Source of the DNA: Pandoraea sp. ASV26
GTDB taxonomy: Bacteria; Pseudomonadota; Gammaproteobacteria; Burkholderiales; Burkholderiaceae
Length of the DNA: 64,000 bases
Reading direction: 5' to 3'
NCBI RefSeq assembly: GCF_016428915.1
Contig: NZ_JAELTP010000004.1
Coordinates: forward strand, 1 to 64,000
Shown here: in pieces, positions 26,454-35,005 of the stretch
Layout of the letters: the number at the start of each line of letters is the position of its first letter
How positions within the stretch are numbered: the first letter of the stretch is position 1
The notes under the pieces: generated by a model
The model's database searches: none
The model's input: the letters and a program-made list of their open reading frames with translations, nothing else
What the model was told of the DNA's origin: nothing
Program-made: the position numbers and the translations under genes

Positions 26454-28112
26454 ATGGCTACTGCAACGACAGCCACTACGCATGCGCCGATGACCAAAGA
26501 AGAACGCAAAGTCATCTTCGCGTCGTCGCTGGGCACGGTATTCGAGTGGTACGACTTTTATCTGGCCGGTTCGCTGGCCGCTTTCATCAGCCGACATTTC
26601 TTCTCGGGCATCAACCCGACGGCGGCTTTCATCTTCACGTTGTTGTCGTTTGCGGCGGGCTTTGCGGTGCGTCCGTTCGGCGCCATTGTGTTCGGCCGCA
26701 TCGGTGACATGGTCGGTCGTAAGTACACGTTCCTGGTGACCATCACGCTGATGGGTCTCTCCACGCTGGTCGTCGGCTTGTTGCCGGGCTATGCGTCGTG
26801 GGGGATTGCCGCACCGGTGATCTTCATCGCCATGCGTCTGCTGCAAGGTCTGGCGCTCGGCGGCGAATACGGCGGTGCCGCCACCTACGTGGCCGAGCAT
26901 GCCCCGCAAGGTCGTCGCGGCTTCTACACGTCGTGGATTCAGACGACTGCCACGCTGGGTCTGTTCCTCTCGCTGCTCGTGATTCTCGGCACCCGCAATG
27001 TGATGGGTGAAGAGGCGTTCGGTGAGTGGGGCTGGCGCATTCCGTTCGTGCTGTCGATCGTTCTGCTGCTGATCTCGCTGTGGATTCGTATGCAATTGAG
27101 CGAATCGCCGGCGTTCCAGCGCATGAAGGCTGAGGGCAAGGGCTCGAAGGCTCCGCTCAAGGAGTCGTTCGGCGAATGGAAGAACCTGAAGATCGTGATT
27201 CTGGCGCTGGTCGGTCTGACGGCGGGTCAGGCGGTCGTGTGGTACACGGGCCAGTTCTACTCGCTGTTCTTCATGACACAGGTGCTCAAGGTCGACGGCA
27301 ACACCGCGAACATCATGGTGGCGCTGGGCCTGTTGATCGGCAGCCCGTTCTTCGTGTTCTTCGGCGCACTGTCGGACAAGATCGGTCGCAAGCCGATCAT
27401 CATGGCCGGCTGTCTGCTGGCAGCGCTGCTGTACTTCCCGATCTTCAAGGCGCTCACGCACTACGCCAACCCGGCGCTCGAAGCTGCAACCGCTCGCTCG
27501 CCGATCACGGTCATCGCCGATCCGAACGAGTGCTCGTTCCAGTTCAACCCGGTGGGCACGTCGAAGTTCACCAGTTCGTGCGATATCGCGAAGAGCTACC
27601 TGTCGCGCGCGGGCCTGAACTATCACAACGAAGCGGCACCGGCGGGCACGATGGCGACGGTGAAGATCGGCGACAAGGTGATCCAGTCGGTGGACGGCAA
27701 GGCGGCGGACGCGAAGGACAAGGTCAAGGCCTTCGAGACGGATATGTCGTCTACGCTCAAGGCTGACGGCTATCCGCCGAAGGCTGATCCGACGCAGATG
27801 AACAAGCCGATGGTAGTGGTCCTGCTGGCCATTCTCGTGATCTTCGTGACGATGGTGTACGGTCCGATTGCCGCAATGCTGGTGGAGATGTTCCCGACGC
27901 GCATTCGCTACACGTCGATGTCGCTGCCGTATCACATTGGTAATGGCTGGTTCGGCGGCTTCCTGCCGGCCACGGCCTTCGCCATCGTGGCAGCCAAGGG
28001 CGACATCTACTCCGGCCTCTGGTACCCGATCGTCGTCGCCCTGCTGACCTTCGTCATCGGCATGCTCTTCATCAAGGAGACCAAGGACGTCGACATCTAC
28101 GCCAACGACTGA
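26454..28112 (+). CDS. MHS-family MFS transporter with a large extracytoplasmic insertion
   Basis: 552 residues with 12 predicted membrane segments. The metabolite:H+ symporter hallmark is present: SSLGTVFEWYDFYLAGSL near 25-42, then RPFGAIVFGRIGDMVGRKYT (about 73-92) and LALGGEYGGAATYVAEHAP. Relatives carry shikimate, ketoglutarate, proline/betaine or dicarboxylates. Between about residues 345 and 465 lies a roughly 110-residue hydrophilic insertion before a late membrane segment, with cysteines in ADPNECSF and SSCDIAK that could form a disulfide. The ATG at 26454 has a good AGGAG ribosome-binding site. It lies downstream of the TctDE-like pair and ends at a strong terminator. Codons (CGT, GGT, CTG) look like those of an abundant protein. 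Substrate unknown. Confidence 0.9.
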   Translation: MATATTATTHAPMTKEERKVIFASSLGTVFEWYDFYLAGSLAAFISRHFFSGINPTAAFIFTLLSFAAGFAVRPFGAIVFGRIGDMVGRKYTFLVTITLMGLSTLVVGLLPGYASWGIAAPVIFIAMRLLQGLALGGEYGGAATYVAEHAPQGRRGFYTSWIQTTATLGLFLSLLVILGTRNVMGEEAFGEWGWRIPFVLSIVLLLISLWIRMQLSESPAFQRMKAEGKGSKAPLKESFGEWKNLKIVILALVGLTAGQAVVWYTGQFYSLFFMTQVLKVDGNTANIMVALGLLIGSPFFVFFGALSDKIGRKPIIMAGCLLAALLYFPIFKALTHYANPALEAATARSPITVIADPNECSFQFNPVGTSKFTSSCDIAKSYLSRAGLNYHNEAAPAGTMATVKIGDKVIQSVDGKAADAKDKVKAFETDMSSTLKADGYPPKADPTQMNKPMVVVLLAILVIFVTMVYGPIAAMLVEMFPTRIRYTSMSLPYHIGNGWFGGFLPATAFAIVAAKGDIYSGLWYPIVVALLTFVIGMLFIKETKDVDIYAND

Positions 28113-28145
28113 TGGGGTGACCTACCCGACAGGTTGAAATGGATC

Positions 28146-28183
28146 GTCAACGCCGGGACCTTCGGGTTCCGGCGTTGACTTTT
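28146..28183 (+). terminator. Terminator of the MHS transporter gene
   Basis: 11-bp perfect stem GTCAACGCCGG / CCGGCGTTGAC with a 12-nt loop and a four-T tail, 34 bp after the stop. Confidence 0.88.
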
Positions 28184-28251
28184 CCGAAGCCTGTTCAGGA
28201 AGGCGCGCTGAACGACGCCGCACCTATTTTTCGATGTCGTGCAAAAAGGTG

Positions 28252-28280
28252 TTGACAGCTTATGGGAGCCTACCTATAAT
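28252..28280 (+). promoter_or_regulatory. Consensus sigma-70 promoter of the tRNA gene
   Basis: TTGACA at 28252-28257 and TATAAT at 28275-28280 with a 17-bp spacer, both perfect consensus. The tRNA begins 12 bp downstream. Confidence 0.92.
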
Positions 28281-28291
28281 CTTTCTTCTAC

Positions 28292-28368
<77 letters not shown>

Positions 28369-28375
28369 AATTAGG

Positions 28376-28405
28376 AACGGCTCCCAGCGATGGGAGCCGT
28401 TTTTA
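28376..28405 (+). terminator. Terminator of the tRNA-Met gene
   Basis: Stem AACGGCTCCCA / TGGGAGCCGTT with a 4-nt loop, followed by TTTTA, 8 bp after the CCA end. Confidence 0.88.
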
Positions 28406-28709
28406 TTTGTTCCGCAAACGGCGCAGCCAGACAAGCATAGGATCGAGTGGGGTAGTCTTAATAGACTTTATCTGGCCTGCAAAACCAAATAAAACAACGG
28501 GTTAGATTCGACCAACCTTTTGTCGTTTAAGCTTCTGATCTGGATAAATCTAGATCACGTCTTACTCGCTACGCCTCCCCCTCCCTTCTCAGAGAGGAAA
28601 AGGCCGCCTCGGCACCTGCCAAAACCAGGCAATATCCCCGCAGCGAGCGGAGACATTGCTTCGATGTCTATTACCGGGGAAAGCCCTCATCCAACGCCAG
28701 CCATTGGCG
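28406..28709. other. AT-richer stretch between tRNA-Met and the gtrB stop
   Basis: About 300 bp with visibly lower GC than the core regions and no convincing gene or integrase remnant. A small inverted repeat (ACGCCA / TGGCGT, around 28690-28710) just before the gtrB stop may act as a weak terminator. Confidence 0.5.
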
Positions 28710-29639
28710 TCAGAAGTTGATTCTCTCCGCTTCGACGACCAACGGTAAATTCCGCACGTGCGTGTGAATTGACCCGATGTATTCGCCAAGCAAGCCAAGA
28801 AACATCATCTGAACGGCGCCGAAGAAGAACATGCCGATGAGGATCGGCGCCGTCCCAAGAACGAACGAATTCCAGAACAACAGCTTGGCCACCAGATAGC
28901 CGAACGCCGCCAGCAAACTGAACATCGCGATGACGAAACCGGTCATTGCCATGAAGCGTAGCGGCACCTTCGAGTGCTTCGTGATCCCCAGCATCGCCAT
29001 GTCATACAGCGAATAGAAACTCTGGCTGGTGACACCACGCAGTCGTCGCGGCTGCTTGAACGGTACCGTAGCGATCGGGAAGCCGATTTCGCACACGAGC
29101 CCTCGAAAGTAAGGATACGGGTCGTTCAAGGAGCGCAACACGTCGAGTACTGCGCGGTCGAACAACCCCGAGCCTGTTGCATTCTGGACGAGGGGAACCT
29201 CAGAGATGCGCGACACGATCCGGTAGTAAAGCCGGCGGATGCGGAACATCAGGAACGATTCCTCGCTCACTGGTTTGACAGCCATAACGGTCTTGAAGCC
29301 GGCCTCCCATTTGGCGACGAACTCACGAATGATTTCGGGCGGATCCTGCAGATCCGAAGCGATCAGAACCGCCGCATCCCCGTTGGCTTGCAGCAGCGCA
29401 TGATACGAGGAGCGAATGTAGCCGAAATTGCGCGCGTTGACGATGACCTTCAGATGAGGATCAGTCGCCGCAATCTTGCGCAACATGGCGACCGTATTGT
29501 CCGTCGAGCAATTATCAATGCACAGATGCTCGTATTCGTACGGAAGGTCCCGCATGACGGCCGCAATACGCTGGCACAATTCAGCCACGTTCTCCTGCTC
29601 GTTATAGAGTGGCGTGACGATGCTAATACGTTTGCTCAT
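28710..29639 (-). CDS. gtrB: GtrB-type undecaprenyl-phosphate glycosyltransferase (GT2)
   Basis: 309 residues. The N-terminal GT-A domain begins ISIVTPLYNEQENV and has CIDNCSTDNT and ASDLQDPPEII, the DxD-like metal site. Two C-terminal membrane helices lie near residues 230-255 and 262-290, ending LLGEYIGSIHTHVRNLP. This is the plan of GtrB/ArnC/DPM1-type enzymes that move a sugar from a nucleotide donor to undecaprenyl phosphate on the cytoplasmic face. The gene is last in a tightly packed minus-strand operon, 2 bp after gtrA, so the flippase and the loading enzyme are made together. The donor is inferred to be the CDP-sugar made by the upstream genes. Confidence 0.88.
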   Translation of the reverse strand: MSKRISIVTPLYNEQENVAELCQRIAAVMRDLPYEYEHLCIDNCSTDNTVAMLRKIAATDPHLKVIVNARNFGYIRSSYHALLQANGDAAVLIASDLQDPPEIIREFVAKWEAGFKTVMAVKPVSEESFLMFRIRRLYYRIVSRISEVPLVQNATGSGLFDRAVLDVLRSLNDPYPYFRGLVCEIGFPIATVPFKQPRRLRGVTSQSFYSLYDMAMLGITKHSKVPLRFMAMTGFVIAMFSLLAAFGYLVAKLLFWNSFVLGTAPILIGMFFFGAVQMMFLGLLGEYIGSIHTHVRNLPLVVEAERINF

Positions 29640-29641
29640 TG

Positions 29642-30055
29642 CTATTTGCTGTTGAATACGAATCGACTATTGAGATGGTAGGCAAGCAGCGCAAGCGGAA
29701 CGATCAGCACCAGACCGCTCAGGTAGGCGTTCAAGCCCATGTGAACCAGCAGCGCCACCGCCGCCACATTCACGAGATACACAGCGCCATAGACAAGAAC
29801 AAAGCGCACGATGCGCGAATTGTCGCTTGACCGAAATACTAGCGTTCCCGTACTTTTGAAGTTGAATAGCGTTCCCAGTACTGTCGAGACAGCAATGGCC
29901 AGACTGTAATGCAAGCCGATCCGCAGGCAGACGGCAAACACGCCGTAACCAAACAGCGTATTGAGCCCGCCCACCAGGAAGTAGTTGACCAGACGAATCT
30001 CGCCACGAATTGCAGCGCCCGCCGCGGATCGCACGCGAGCCAACATTCTCGTCAC
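29642..30055 (-). CDS. gtrA: GtrA-family sugar-lipid flippase
   Basis: 137 residues with four hydrophobic helices. The family start is RLVNYFLVGGLNTLFGYGVF, then FNFKSTGTLVF in the centre and YHLNSRFVFNSK at the C-terminus, all GtrA hallmarks. GtrA proteins are thought to flip undecaprenyl-phosphate-linked sugars across the inner membrane in O-antigen modification. The start overlaps the stop of the transketolase C-terminal subunit gene by 4 bp, and gtrB follows after 2 bp. The third member expected of a Gtr set, a periplasmic GT-C transferase, is probably the first gene of this cluster at 36873-38765. Confidence 0.9.
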   Translation of the reverse strand: MTRMLARVRSAAGAAIRGEIRLVNYFLVGGLNTLFGYGVFAVCLRIGLHYSLAIAVSTVLGTLFNFKSTGTLVFRSSDNSRIVRFVLVYGAVYLVNVAAVALLVHMGLNAYLSGLVLIVPLALLAYHLNSRFVFNSK

Positions 30056-30963
30056 GCCCCGAAGCGCGCCAGCGACAACCCCGAAACACGCCGCAAGTGG
30101 TCTTGGCTACCGGACTCGCCGATGAAACGATTGGGAATGCCGACGCGCTCAACCTTGGGCATTTGCACCAGACTGCCACGGGCATACAGGTCGCTGAAGG
30201 CCTCGACAATCGAGCTGCCGAATCCACCATTGAGTTGATGCTCCTCGACGGTGATCACTCTGCCGAATTCGGTGGCAAGCTGCTTAAGGAACGCTTCGTC
30301 GTAGTTCCCCACAAACGGACAACTGTAAACCGCAAAGTCCAATTGCCGAGCTTCGACTTCCGCGAGCACATTACCGAGAATCGCCCCGGTCGTAAGCACC
30401 ACACTGCCAGCGCCAGAGCGTATCGGCAGCATCCTGCCCGGCGAGATCTGCAGGTCAAGCGCCGGATCGTGGATGGCCGGCTCGCCCGCTTTGTTGATCC
30501 GGACGTAGCCCGGGCCACGATGCGTCGCCATGAAATGCGCAGCGGCGCGTGCCTCGATCGGATCGGCCGGCGCACAAACCGTCATATTGGGAATGGCCCG
30601 CAGCATCGCAATATCTTCGGTGGCGTGATGCGACACGCCTTGCGGACCATACGCATAGCCTGCACCCACCGCCACCACCTTCACATTTGCGTCGTGGTAG
30701 CAAACATCATATCGAATCTGCTCCATGCAGCGCAGCGTCGGGAAATTGCCGATCGAATACGTGAAAACGTTGTATCCCTCGCGCGCGAGACCTGCAGCAA
30801 CCTGCGTCATGTTCTGCTCGGCAACACCGGCATTCATGAAACGATCGGGAAACTGCGTCGCGAACGGCTCCAGCACCGAGTACCCGAGATCGCCACACAA
30901 CAAGAAGATGTCTTCATGTGCCAGAGCGAGTTCACAAATGGTCTTAATGAAGGTATTGCGCAC
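30052..30963 (-). CDS. Transketolase-like C-terminal subunit
   Basis: 303 residues covering the pyrimidine-binding and C-terminal domains of a split transketolase. The catalytic Glu that activates thiamine diphosphate lies in NAGVAEQNMTQVAAGLA near residue 45-60. YGPQGVSHHATEDIAMLRAIP (partly diagnostic) and VEEHQLNGGFGS near 235 are typical. It starts with GTG overlapping the stop of the N-terminal subunit by one base (TAGTG), so the two are made as a pair. In central metabolism transketolase moves two-carbon ketol units. In a glycan cluster next to CDP-glucose enzymes it could transfer C2 to a 4-keto sugar. That role is inference. Confidence 0.88.
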   Translation of the reverse strand: MRNTFIKTICELALAHEDIFLLCGDLGYSVLEPFATQFPDRFMNAGVAEQNMTQVAAGLAREGYNVFTYSIGNFPTLRCMEQIRYDVCYHDANVKVVAVGAGYAYGPQGVSHHATEDIAMLRAIPNMTVCAPADPIEARAAAHFMATHRGPGYVRINKAGEPAIHDPALDLQISPGRMLPIRSGAGSVVLTTGAILGNVLAEVEARQLDFAVYSCPFVGNYDEAFLKQLATEFGRVITVEEHQLNGGFGSSIVEAFSDLYARGSLVQMPKVERVGIPNRFIGESGSQDHLRRVSGLSLARFGA

Positions 30964-31775
30964 TATGCCGCTCCCAATTCCTTGCGCGCCGCCCGATAGT
31001 TCTCATCATCGGGAGACCTATAATGCCAGAGGAGGCGATCTTCCATGAAGCTCACTCCCTTGCCCTTAACAGTATGGGTGATGATGCATTTCGGCTTGCC
31101 GTCGCGTCGCGTCCGGGCGTCGACGAGCACCTCGCCCAACGCATCGACATCGTGACCATCCACTTCGGTCACCACCCAATTAAAGGCACGGAACTTGTCC
31201 GCCAATGGTTCAAGATTCATCACTTCCGCCACCGAACCGAAGCTTTGGATCTTGTTGTAATCAATAACTGCGACAAGATTGTCGAGACGGTGGTGCCCTG
31301 CGAACAGGATCGCCTCCCAGTTCGAACCCTCATCGAGTTCACCATCGCTTAGGATGGCGAACACCGAGTATTCCTGCTTGCGACGCAGCCCCGCCAGAGC
31401 ACTCCCGCAAGCAACGCCGAGCGCATGCCCGAGACTGCCGGTCGACAATTCCACGCCCGGCACGCGATGGTTGACGTGCGAGGTGAAATATCCCCCGTCT
31501 GCCGTGAAATTCGCGCTCAATTCGCTCGACGGAAAAAAACCTCGATACTCAAGGGCAGCATATAGCGCCGTACAGGCATGTCCTTTGCTGTAGAACAACC
31601 GATCTCGCGTCGGATCGCCGCAGCGCTGCGGCGAAACATTCAGTACCTGCGAATAGAGCACGGCGAGAATGTCAGCGACGGAAAACGCTCCGCCAATGTG
31701 CGAAGTACGTTTGCTGTAACAGAGTTCCAGCGCACGCAGCCGAATATATTTTGCGAATTGGGCAACTTCGTTCAT
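30963..31775 (-). CDS. Transketolase-like N-terminal subunit (ThDP-binding)
   Basis: 270 residues holding the diphosphate-binding half of a split transketolase. SKGHACTALYAALEYRGFF (about residues 68-86), STGSLGHALGVACGSALA (about 108-125) and the ThDP motif SDGELDEGSNWEA followed by IDYNK are intact. The size and split arrangement match transketolase-like pairs found in sugar and antibiotic clusters, not the single-chain housekeeping enzyme. The start overlaps the upstream SDR gene by 4 bp, and the C-terminal subunit is coupled downstream. Likely substrate: a ketose phosphate donor with a nucleotide-keto-sugar acceptor (inferred). Confidence 0.88.
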   Translation of the reverse strand: MNEVAQFAKYIRLRALELCYSKRTSHIGGAFSVADILAVLYSQVLNVSPQRCGDPTRDRLFYSKGHACTALYAALEYRGFFPSSELSANFTADGGYFTSHVNHRVPGVELSTGSLGHALGVACGSALAGLRRKQEYSVFAILSDGELDEGSNWEAILFAGHHRLDNLVAVIDYNKIQSFGSVAEVMNLEPLADKFRAFNWVVTEVDGHDVDALGEVLVDARTRRDGKPKCIITHTVKGKGVSFMEDRLLWHYRSPDDENYRAARKELGAA

Positions 31776-32818
31776 GAGGAAACTCGGGAAAAGCGGGAGC
31801 GGTACCAGTCGATCGTCCGGCGAAGTCCTTGGTCGAGCGAAACAGCAATGTTCAGCCCAAGTTCGTCACGTGCCCGGTTGATTGCAGGCACATAGCGCTC
31901 TGGCGGCGCACCGGCGATTGGCGTACCGAGGACCTGGATATCAGGAAACACCCTACCCGCAACCTTGGCGACGTGCGTCGCAAGATCCCGGATAGAAACC
32001 GCCTCATCGGAGCCTACATTGTATGATCGCCCGGACTGTCCGCGCACAAAAATCGCCAGCAACCAGACGACCAGGTCGGTGGAATACATATAGGAGCGCA
32101 GCGGTGTCCCGTCGCCCTTGATCAAAAATGGCCGGTGCTCCAGCGCGTCCAAGATGAAATTTCCCGCGGCGAACTGCTTGTCCAACGCCAGGAACGGTCC
32201 AAGCTGCGCAAAAATCCGGGCCGAAACCGCATCGGCCCCGCCTTGCGAGGCATACGTATTGCATAGCCACTCGGCAGCGTGTTTACCGATGCCGTAGGCG
32301 GCACCGATCTCACCAACATCAGACGCCCCGCAATAGGTTTCCGGCACGCGATCGATGTCATGCGGAATTCTCCCATACACGGCCCCGGAGCTGAGATGCA
32401 TCAAGCGCTGCGCCCCGCTGACACGGCTCAGGTCAAGCACGCGACGTGTCCCTGCCACCGTGACGTCAAAGGTATCAAGCGCTGAATTGGCCGCGATGAC
32501 GTCAGTGGCTGCGTGCAACACATGCGTGAAGGTGCCCGCCGGGTATGGGAAATCGAGGACGTCTCCATGAAGCCACTCAATCGCCGGGTCGTTGGCAATC
32601 TCTGCATCGGTCGCCTTGAACTTTGCCGGATCCCGGCTTAGCACTGTCATTCGCAAATCGAGCGAAAGCACGCGATTTGCCCGGCAAAGCGTTGCCAGTA
32701 GCCAACGACCGATATACCCCGTACCGCCGGTCACGAACAACCTGGCGTGCTTCAAGGCCAGAAGGTCAGCTTCTGCGCGCGCCAGAATATCGTTCAAATC
32801 CTCATTGAATACTTGCAT
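31772..32818 (-). CDS. NAD-dependent epimerase/dehydratase (extended SDR)
   Basis: 348 residues. The nucleotide loop RLFVTGGTGYIGRWLL lies near residues 26-41, the catalytic Ser is in LMHLSSGAVYG (about 140), and the Tyr-x3-Lys pair is in YGIGKHAAEWLC (about 173). The C-terminal half has RSYNVGSDEAVSIRDLA, typical of nucleotide-sugar SDRs such as the RfbJ-like CDP-sugar reductases. It probably reduces or epimerises the keto sugar formed by RfbG, or the product of the transketolase pair encoded downstream. It overlaps the next gene by 4 bp, so it belongs to the same pathway operon. The exact reaction cannot be read from sequence. Confidence 0.85.
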   Translation of the reverse strand: MQVFNEDLNDILARAEADLLALKHARLFVTGGTGYIGRWLLATLCRANRVLSLDLRMTVLSRDPAKFKATDAEIANDPAIEWLHGDVLDFPYPAGTFTHVLHAATDVIAANSALDTFDVTVAGTRRVLDLSRVSGAQRLMHLSSGAVYGRIPHDIDRVPETYCGASDVGEIGAAYGIGKHAAEWLCNTYASQGGADAVSARIFAQLGPFLALDKQFAAGNFILDALEHRPFLIKGDGTPLRSYMYSTDLVVWLLAIFVRGQSGRSYNVGSDEAVSIRDLATHVAKVAGRVFPDIQVLGTPIAGAPPERYVPAINRARDELGLNIAVSLDQGLRRTIDWYRSRFSRVSS

Positions 32819-32829
32819 CGAGTTCGAGT

Positions 32830-33789
32830 CTATCTGCTAATTCCGGAGGTATCGGTGTGTGCCCTGAAGACACCGGATCTGTCGAGCGCAAGCATCTCGC
32901 CCAATCGCTGATCGAAGGTCAGTGTGTTGCCGGCCACTCGCCCGGCGCGTACGGAGAGATCGCATTTGAGCAACACGATCATGGTGAGCATCGCGACATC
33001 GACCTCTCTGGGCCATGGTGTGAGGCCAAACACATGGTCGCCCAGATGCCTCCGGTTATCGAAGAACGTGAGCCAGTAGAGAAAGTCGTATCCTTCTACG
33101 CCAAGAAACGCGTCCTCCCAATCCACCGCCACCCATCCGTCTTCGTTACACATAAGATTGGCTGGACCTAAGTCTCCGTGGCACACGACAGTCGACATCG
33201 ACTTCAAGGATTGCTCCAGCCGATGCAAATGCGTCTCCACCTGGCGCGCAACGTCACGGCCAATCAGGTTCCGTGACGCCATGCGCTCCAGCGCAATATC
33301 TGCCTCGCGCATCAGGCTCGACATATTGTCGTCTGGCCTCATACGAGCGCCGTGCACGCTGGGCGAGAGATGCTCCTCGTAGCGTGAGATCGTCTTGAGC
33401 ACGTCTTCAACACCGGCCGCAGCGCCAGGGCGATCCAGCACGTCCATCACCATCCATAGCCGATTGCCGCATTCAATCCCGGCAACGCGCAACCGCCCTG
33501 CATAGGCGGCGCCAAGTAACGTGATTTCCTTTTCGAGTGCACCTCGCCCCTCATCCGTCGCGTACGACTTCAGAAAGCAGGGGCGGGCACCAACCCGTAC
33601 AGTGAAGCAAATCCCGAGCGTGCCTTCCTGCACTCGCACCAATGTATCAAGGTTGGCGTTCAGGCGAGTCAGCAATGGCCCGACATCGACCGCCGCTTTG
33701 CTCGCTTCGAGTCCTGCATCAGACGCGCTCGAGAAATGCCTCAACTTACTTAGCACGATAGTACTTGGCGAGGTAAGGGACTTCGTCAT
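32830..33789 (-). CDS. Aminoglycoside phosphotransferase/choline-kinase-fold protein
   Basis: About 319 residues from the chosen start. The kinase catalytic loop VVCHGDLGPANLMCNEDG (Brenner motif HGDxxxxN) and the metal-binding VAVDWEDAFLG are intact, about residues 200-230. The N-lobe has FTVRVGARPCFLKSYATDEG with the ATP-contacting Lys. Such kinases phosphorylate small hydroxylated substrates; in a glycan cluster a sugar or a choline-like decoration is plausible, but the substrate is unknown. The start is unclear: ATG at 33787-33789 overlaps the upstream sulfotransferase-like gene by 44 bp, and a longer reading reaches 33828. An SDR gene follows after 11 bp. Confidence 0.78.
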   Translation of the reverse strand: MTKSLTSPSTIVLSKLRHFSSASDAGLEASKAAVDVGPLLTRLNANLDTLVRVQEGTLGICFTVRVGARPCFLKSYATDEGRGALEKEITLLGAAYAGRLRVAGIECGNRLWMVMDVLDRPGAAAGVEDVLKTISRYEEHLSPSVHGARMRPDDNMSSLMREADIALERMASRNLIGRDVARQVETHLHRLEQSLKSMSTVVCHGDLGPANLMCNEDGWVAVDWEDAFLGVEGYDFLYWLTFFDNRRHLGDHVFGLTPWPREVDVAMLTMIVLLKCDLSVRAGRVAGNTLTFDQRLGEMLALDRSGVFRAHTDTSGISR

Positions 33790-34699
33790 ACTTGAAATGA
33801 CGTGCCAGGGCCGTGGTGCCGTGAACAATTTGCGCCTTCTCGGCGTCGTTCAGTTCATCGATGATGGTCTCGTTGTATTCCGGCGTGCTCTTGAGCACAG
33901 TGCCCCACGGCGCGATGTCGTCCTTGATTTCCTTGCCGTTCCAGCTCGGATAAAGCATCGAATCTTCGAACTTCACGCCGATGAAGCTGGCAACGTCCGT
34001 CATGAACGCCTTCTTGTCGCCCACCAGATCTTCATAACGGAAAATACGCACGTTCTCCGGATACATACGGGCGTACATTTCCACCGTCGAATGGTAGATA
34101 TTCCAGGTAATCAGATACTTGCTGAGCGGCTGCGGGAAGGGGCGACGCTTGGTGTCTCGATAGGCAGAGAAAGGATTGCGCACGACGTGCATGATGCGCA
34201 CATTTGGGAAATCCCGGACCAGCCGGTCGGCGTCGATACCGATGGCGGGCGAGTAACCGACGTGGCGCATGCCTTCGCGCGGCGTGGTGTAGTAATTCTT
34301 CCACGCAGTGAACGTCGAACGGAAGAACGCCTCGATCACCTCACGGCGCGAATGCGGACCGTCGCCGAGCAATTTCTGGAACTCAGCAACGCGATCAGCC
34401 TCGTTCAATTCGAGATCGGCGTTCTTGAATTTCGAGCCATTCTTTTTACGCAGGAAAGTTTTCATTTCCTCGTCGATCATCTGTTCGTACAACTCGATGG
34501 CAGTCGCACCTTCCGGAAACTCAGGATACCGATACTGAACGCGCTCTACCGAAGCCAGGAAATCGTTGAAATTACGATTTCCCAGTTGCGACTCGAACGG
34601 GTACACCAGCAGTTCGGAATGCCCGTCGAGGTGACGATGCGTAACGTTACCACCGTGCTCAAAACCGGCGGAAACCATAACTAGATTGAAATTGCTCAT
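33746..34699 (-). CDS. Sulfotransferase-like P-loop protein
   Basis: 317 residues. The 3'-phosphate-binding motif of PAPS sulfotransferases is clear: IMHVVRNPFSAYRDTKRR near residues 190-207, with Arg, Ser and the RD pair. Further C-terminal sequence (RIFRYEDLVGDKKAFMTDVA, FIGVKFED) is typical of the family. The N-terminal 5'-phosphosulfate loop is atypical (MVSAGFEHGGNVTHRHL), so the activity is less certain. The ATG at 34697-34699 has GGAG 8 bp upstream. If active it would place sulfate on a cluster sugar or on another surface glycan. It begins the second block of the cluster, after a 306-bp gap. Confidence 0.78.
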   Translation of the reverse strand: MSNFNLVMVSAGFEHGGNVTHRHLDGHSELLVYPFESQLGNRNFNDFLASVERVQYRYPEFPEGATAIELYEQMIDEEMKTFLRKKNGSKFKNADLELNEADRVAEFQKLLGDGPHSRREVIEAFFRSTFTAWKNYYTTPREGMRHVGYSPAIGIDADRLVRDFPNVRIMHVVRNPFSAYRDTKRRPFPQPLSKYLITWNIYHSTVEMYARMYPENVRIFRYEDLVGDKKAFMTDVASFIGVKFEDSMLYPSWNGKEIKDDIAPWGTVLKSTPEYNETIIDELNDAEKAQIVHGTTALARHFKYDEVPYLAKYYRAK

Positions 34700-35005
34700 T
34701 ACTGTGGCTCCATTTGCATTACTTCTGTTTTTTCGGCTACGTACTGTCGCTTTGCGCCGCATTTGGTCGATCAGCGTTTCCACCAACCGTTCGGACGAAT
34801 CTCTCGGAAGCGCACTGTTACAAGGATGACCGTCAATAACTGACCACCCTGGACATTGTTACTGGCAACTACCGGTCGGCGAGATCGGCCGTATTTCGAA
34901 TAGGAGACTAAATCCTTGAAGCAGGCTCGGTCACGCGCGACATCCACTGACCGGAACCTTTCGCGAAGGCGACAAAATACCAGATACCGCGCGAGCCCAA
35001 AACAA
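34700..35005. other. Gap inside the sugar cluster, no gene seen
   Basis: 306 bp between the rfbG stop and the sulfotransferase start, the only real break in an otherwise overlapping operon. I see no family-like translation on either strand. It may carry an internal promoter or mark a deletion or a junction of two acquired modules. Confidence 0.5.

Noticed and set aside
28520-28720. A 66-codon frame between tRNA-Met and gtrB
   Set aside because: No ribosome-binding site or family resemblance, and it overlaps the gtrB end.
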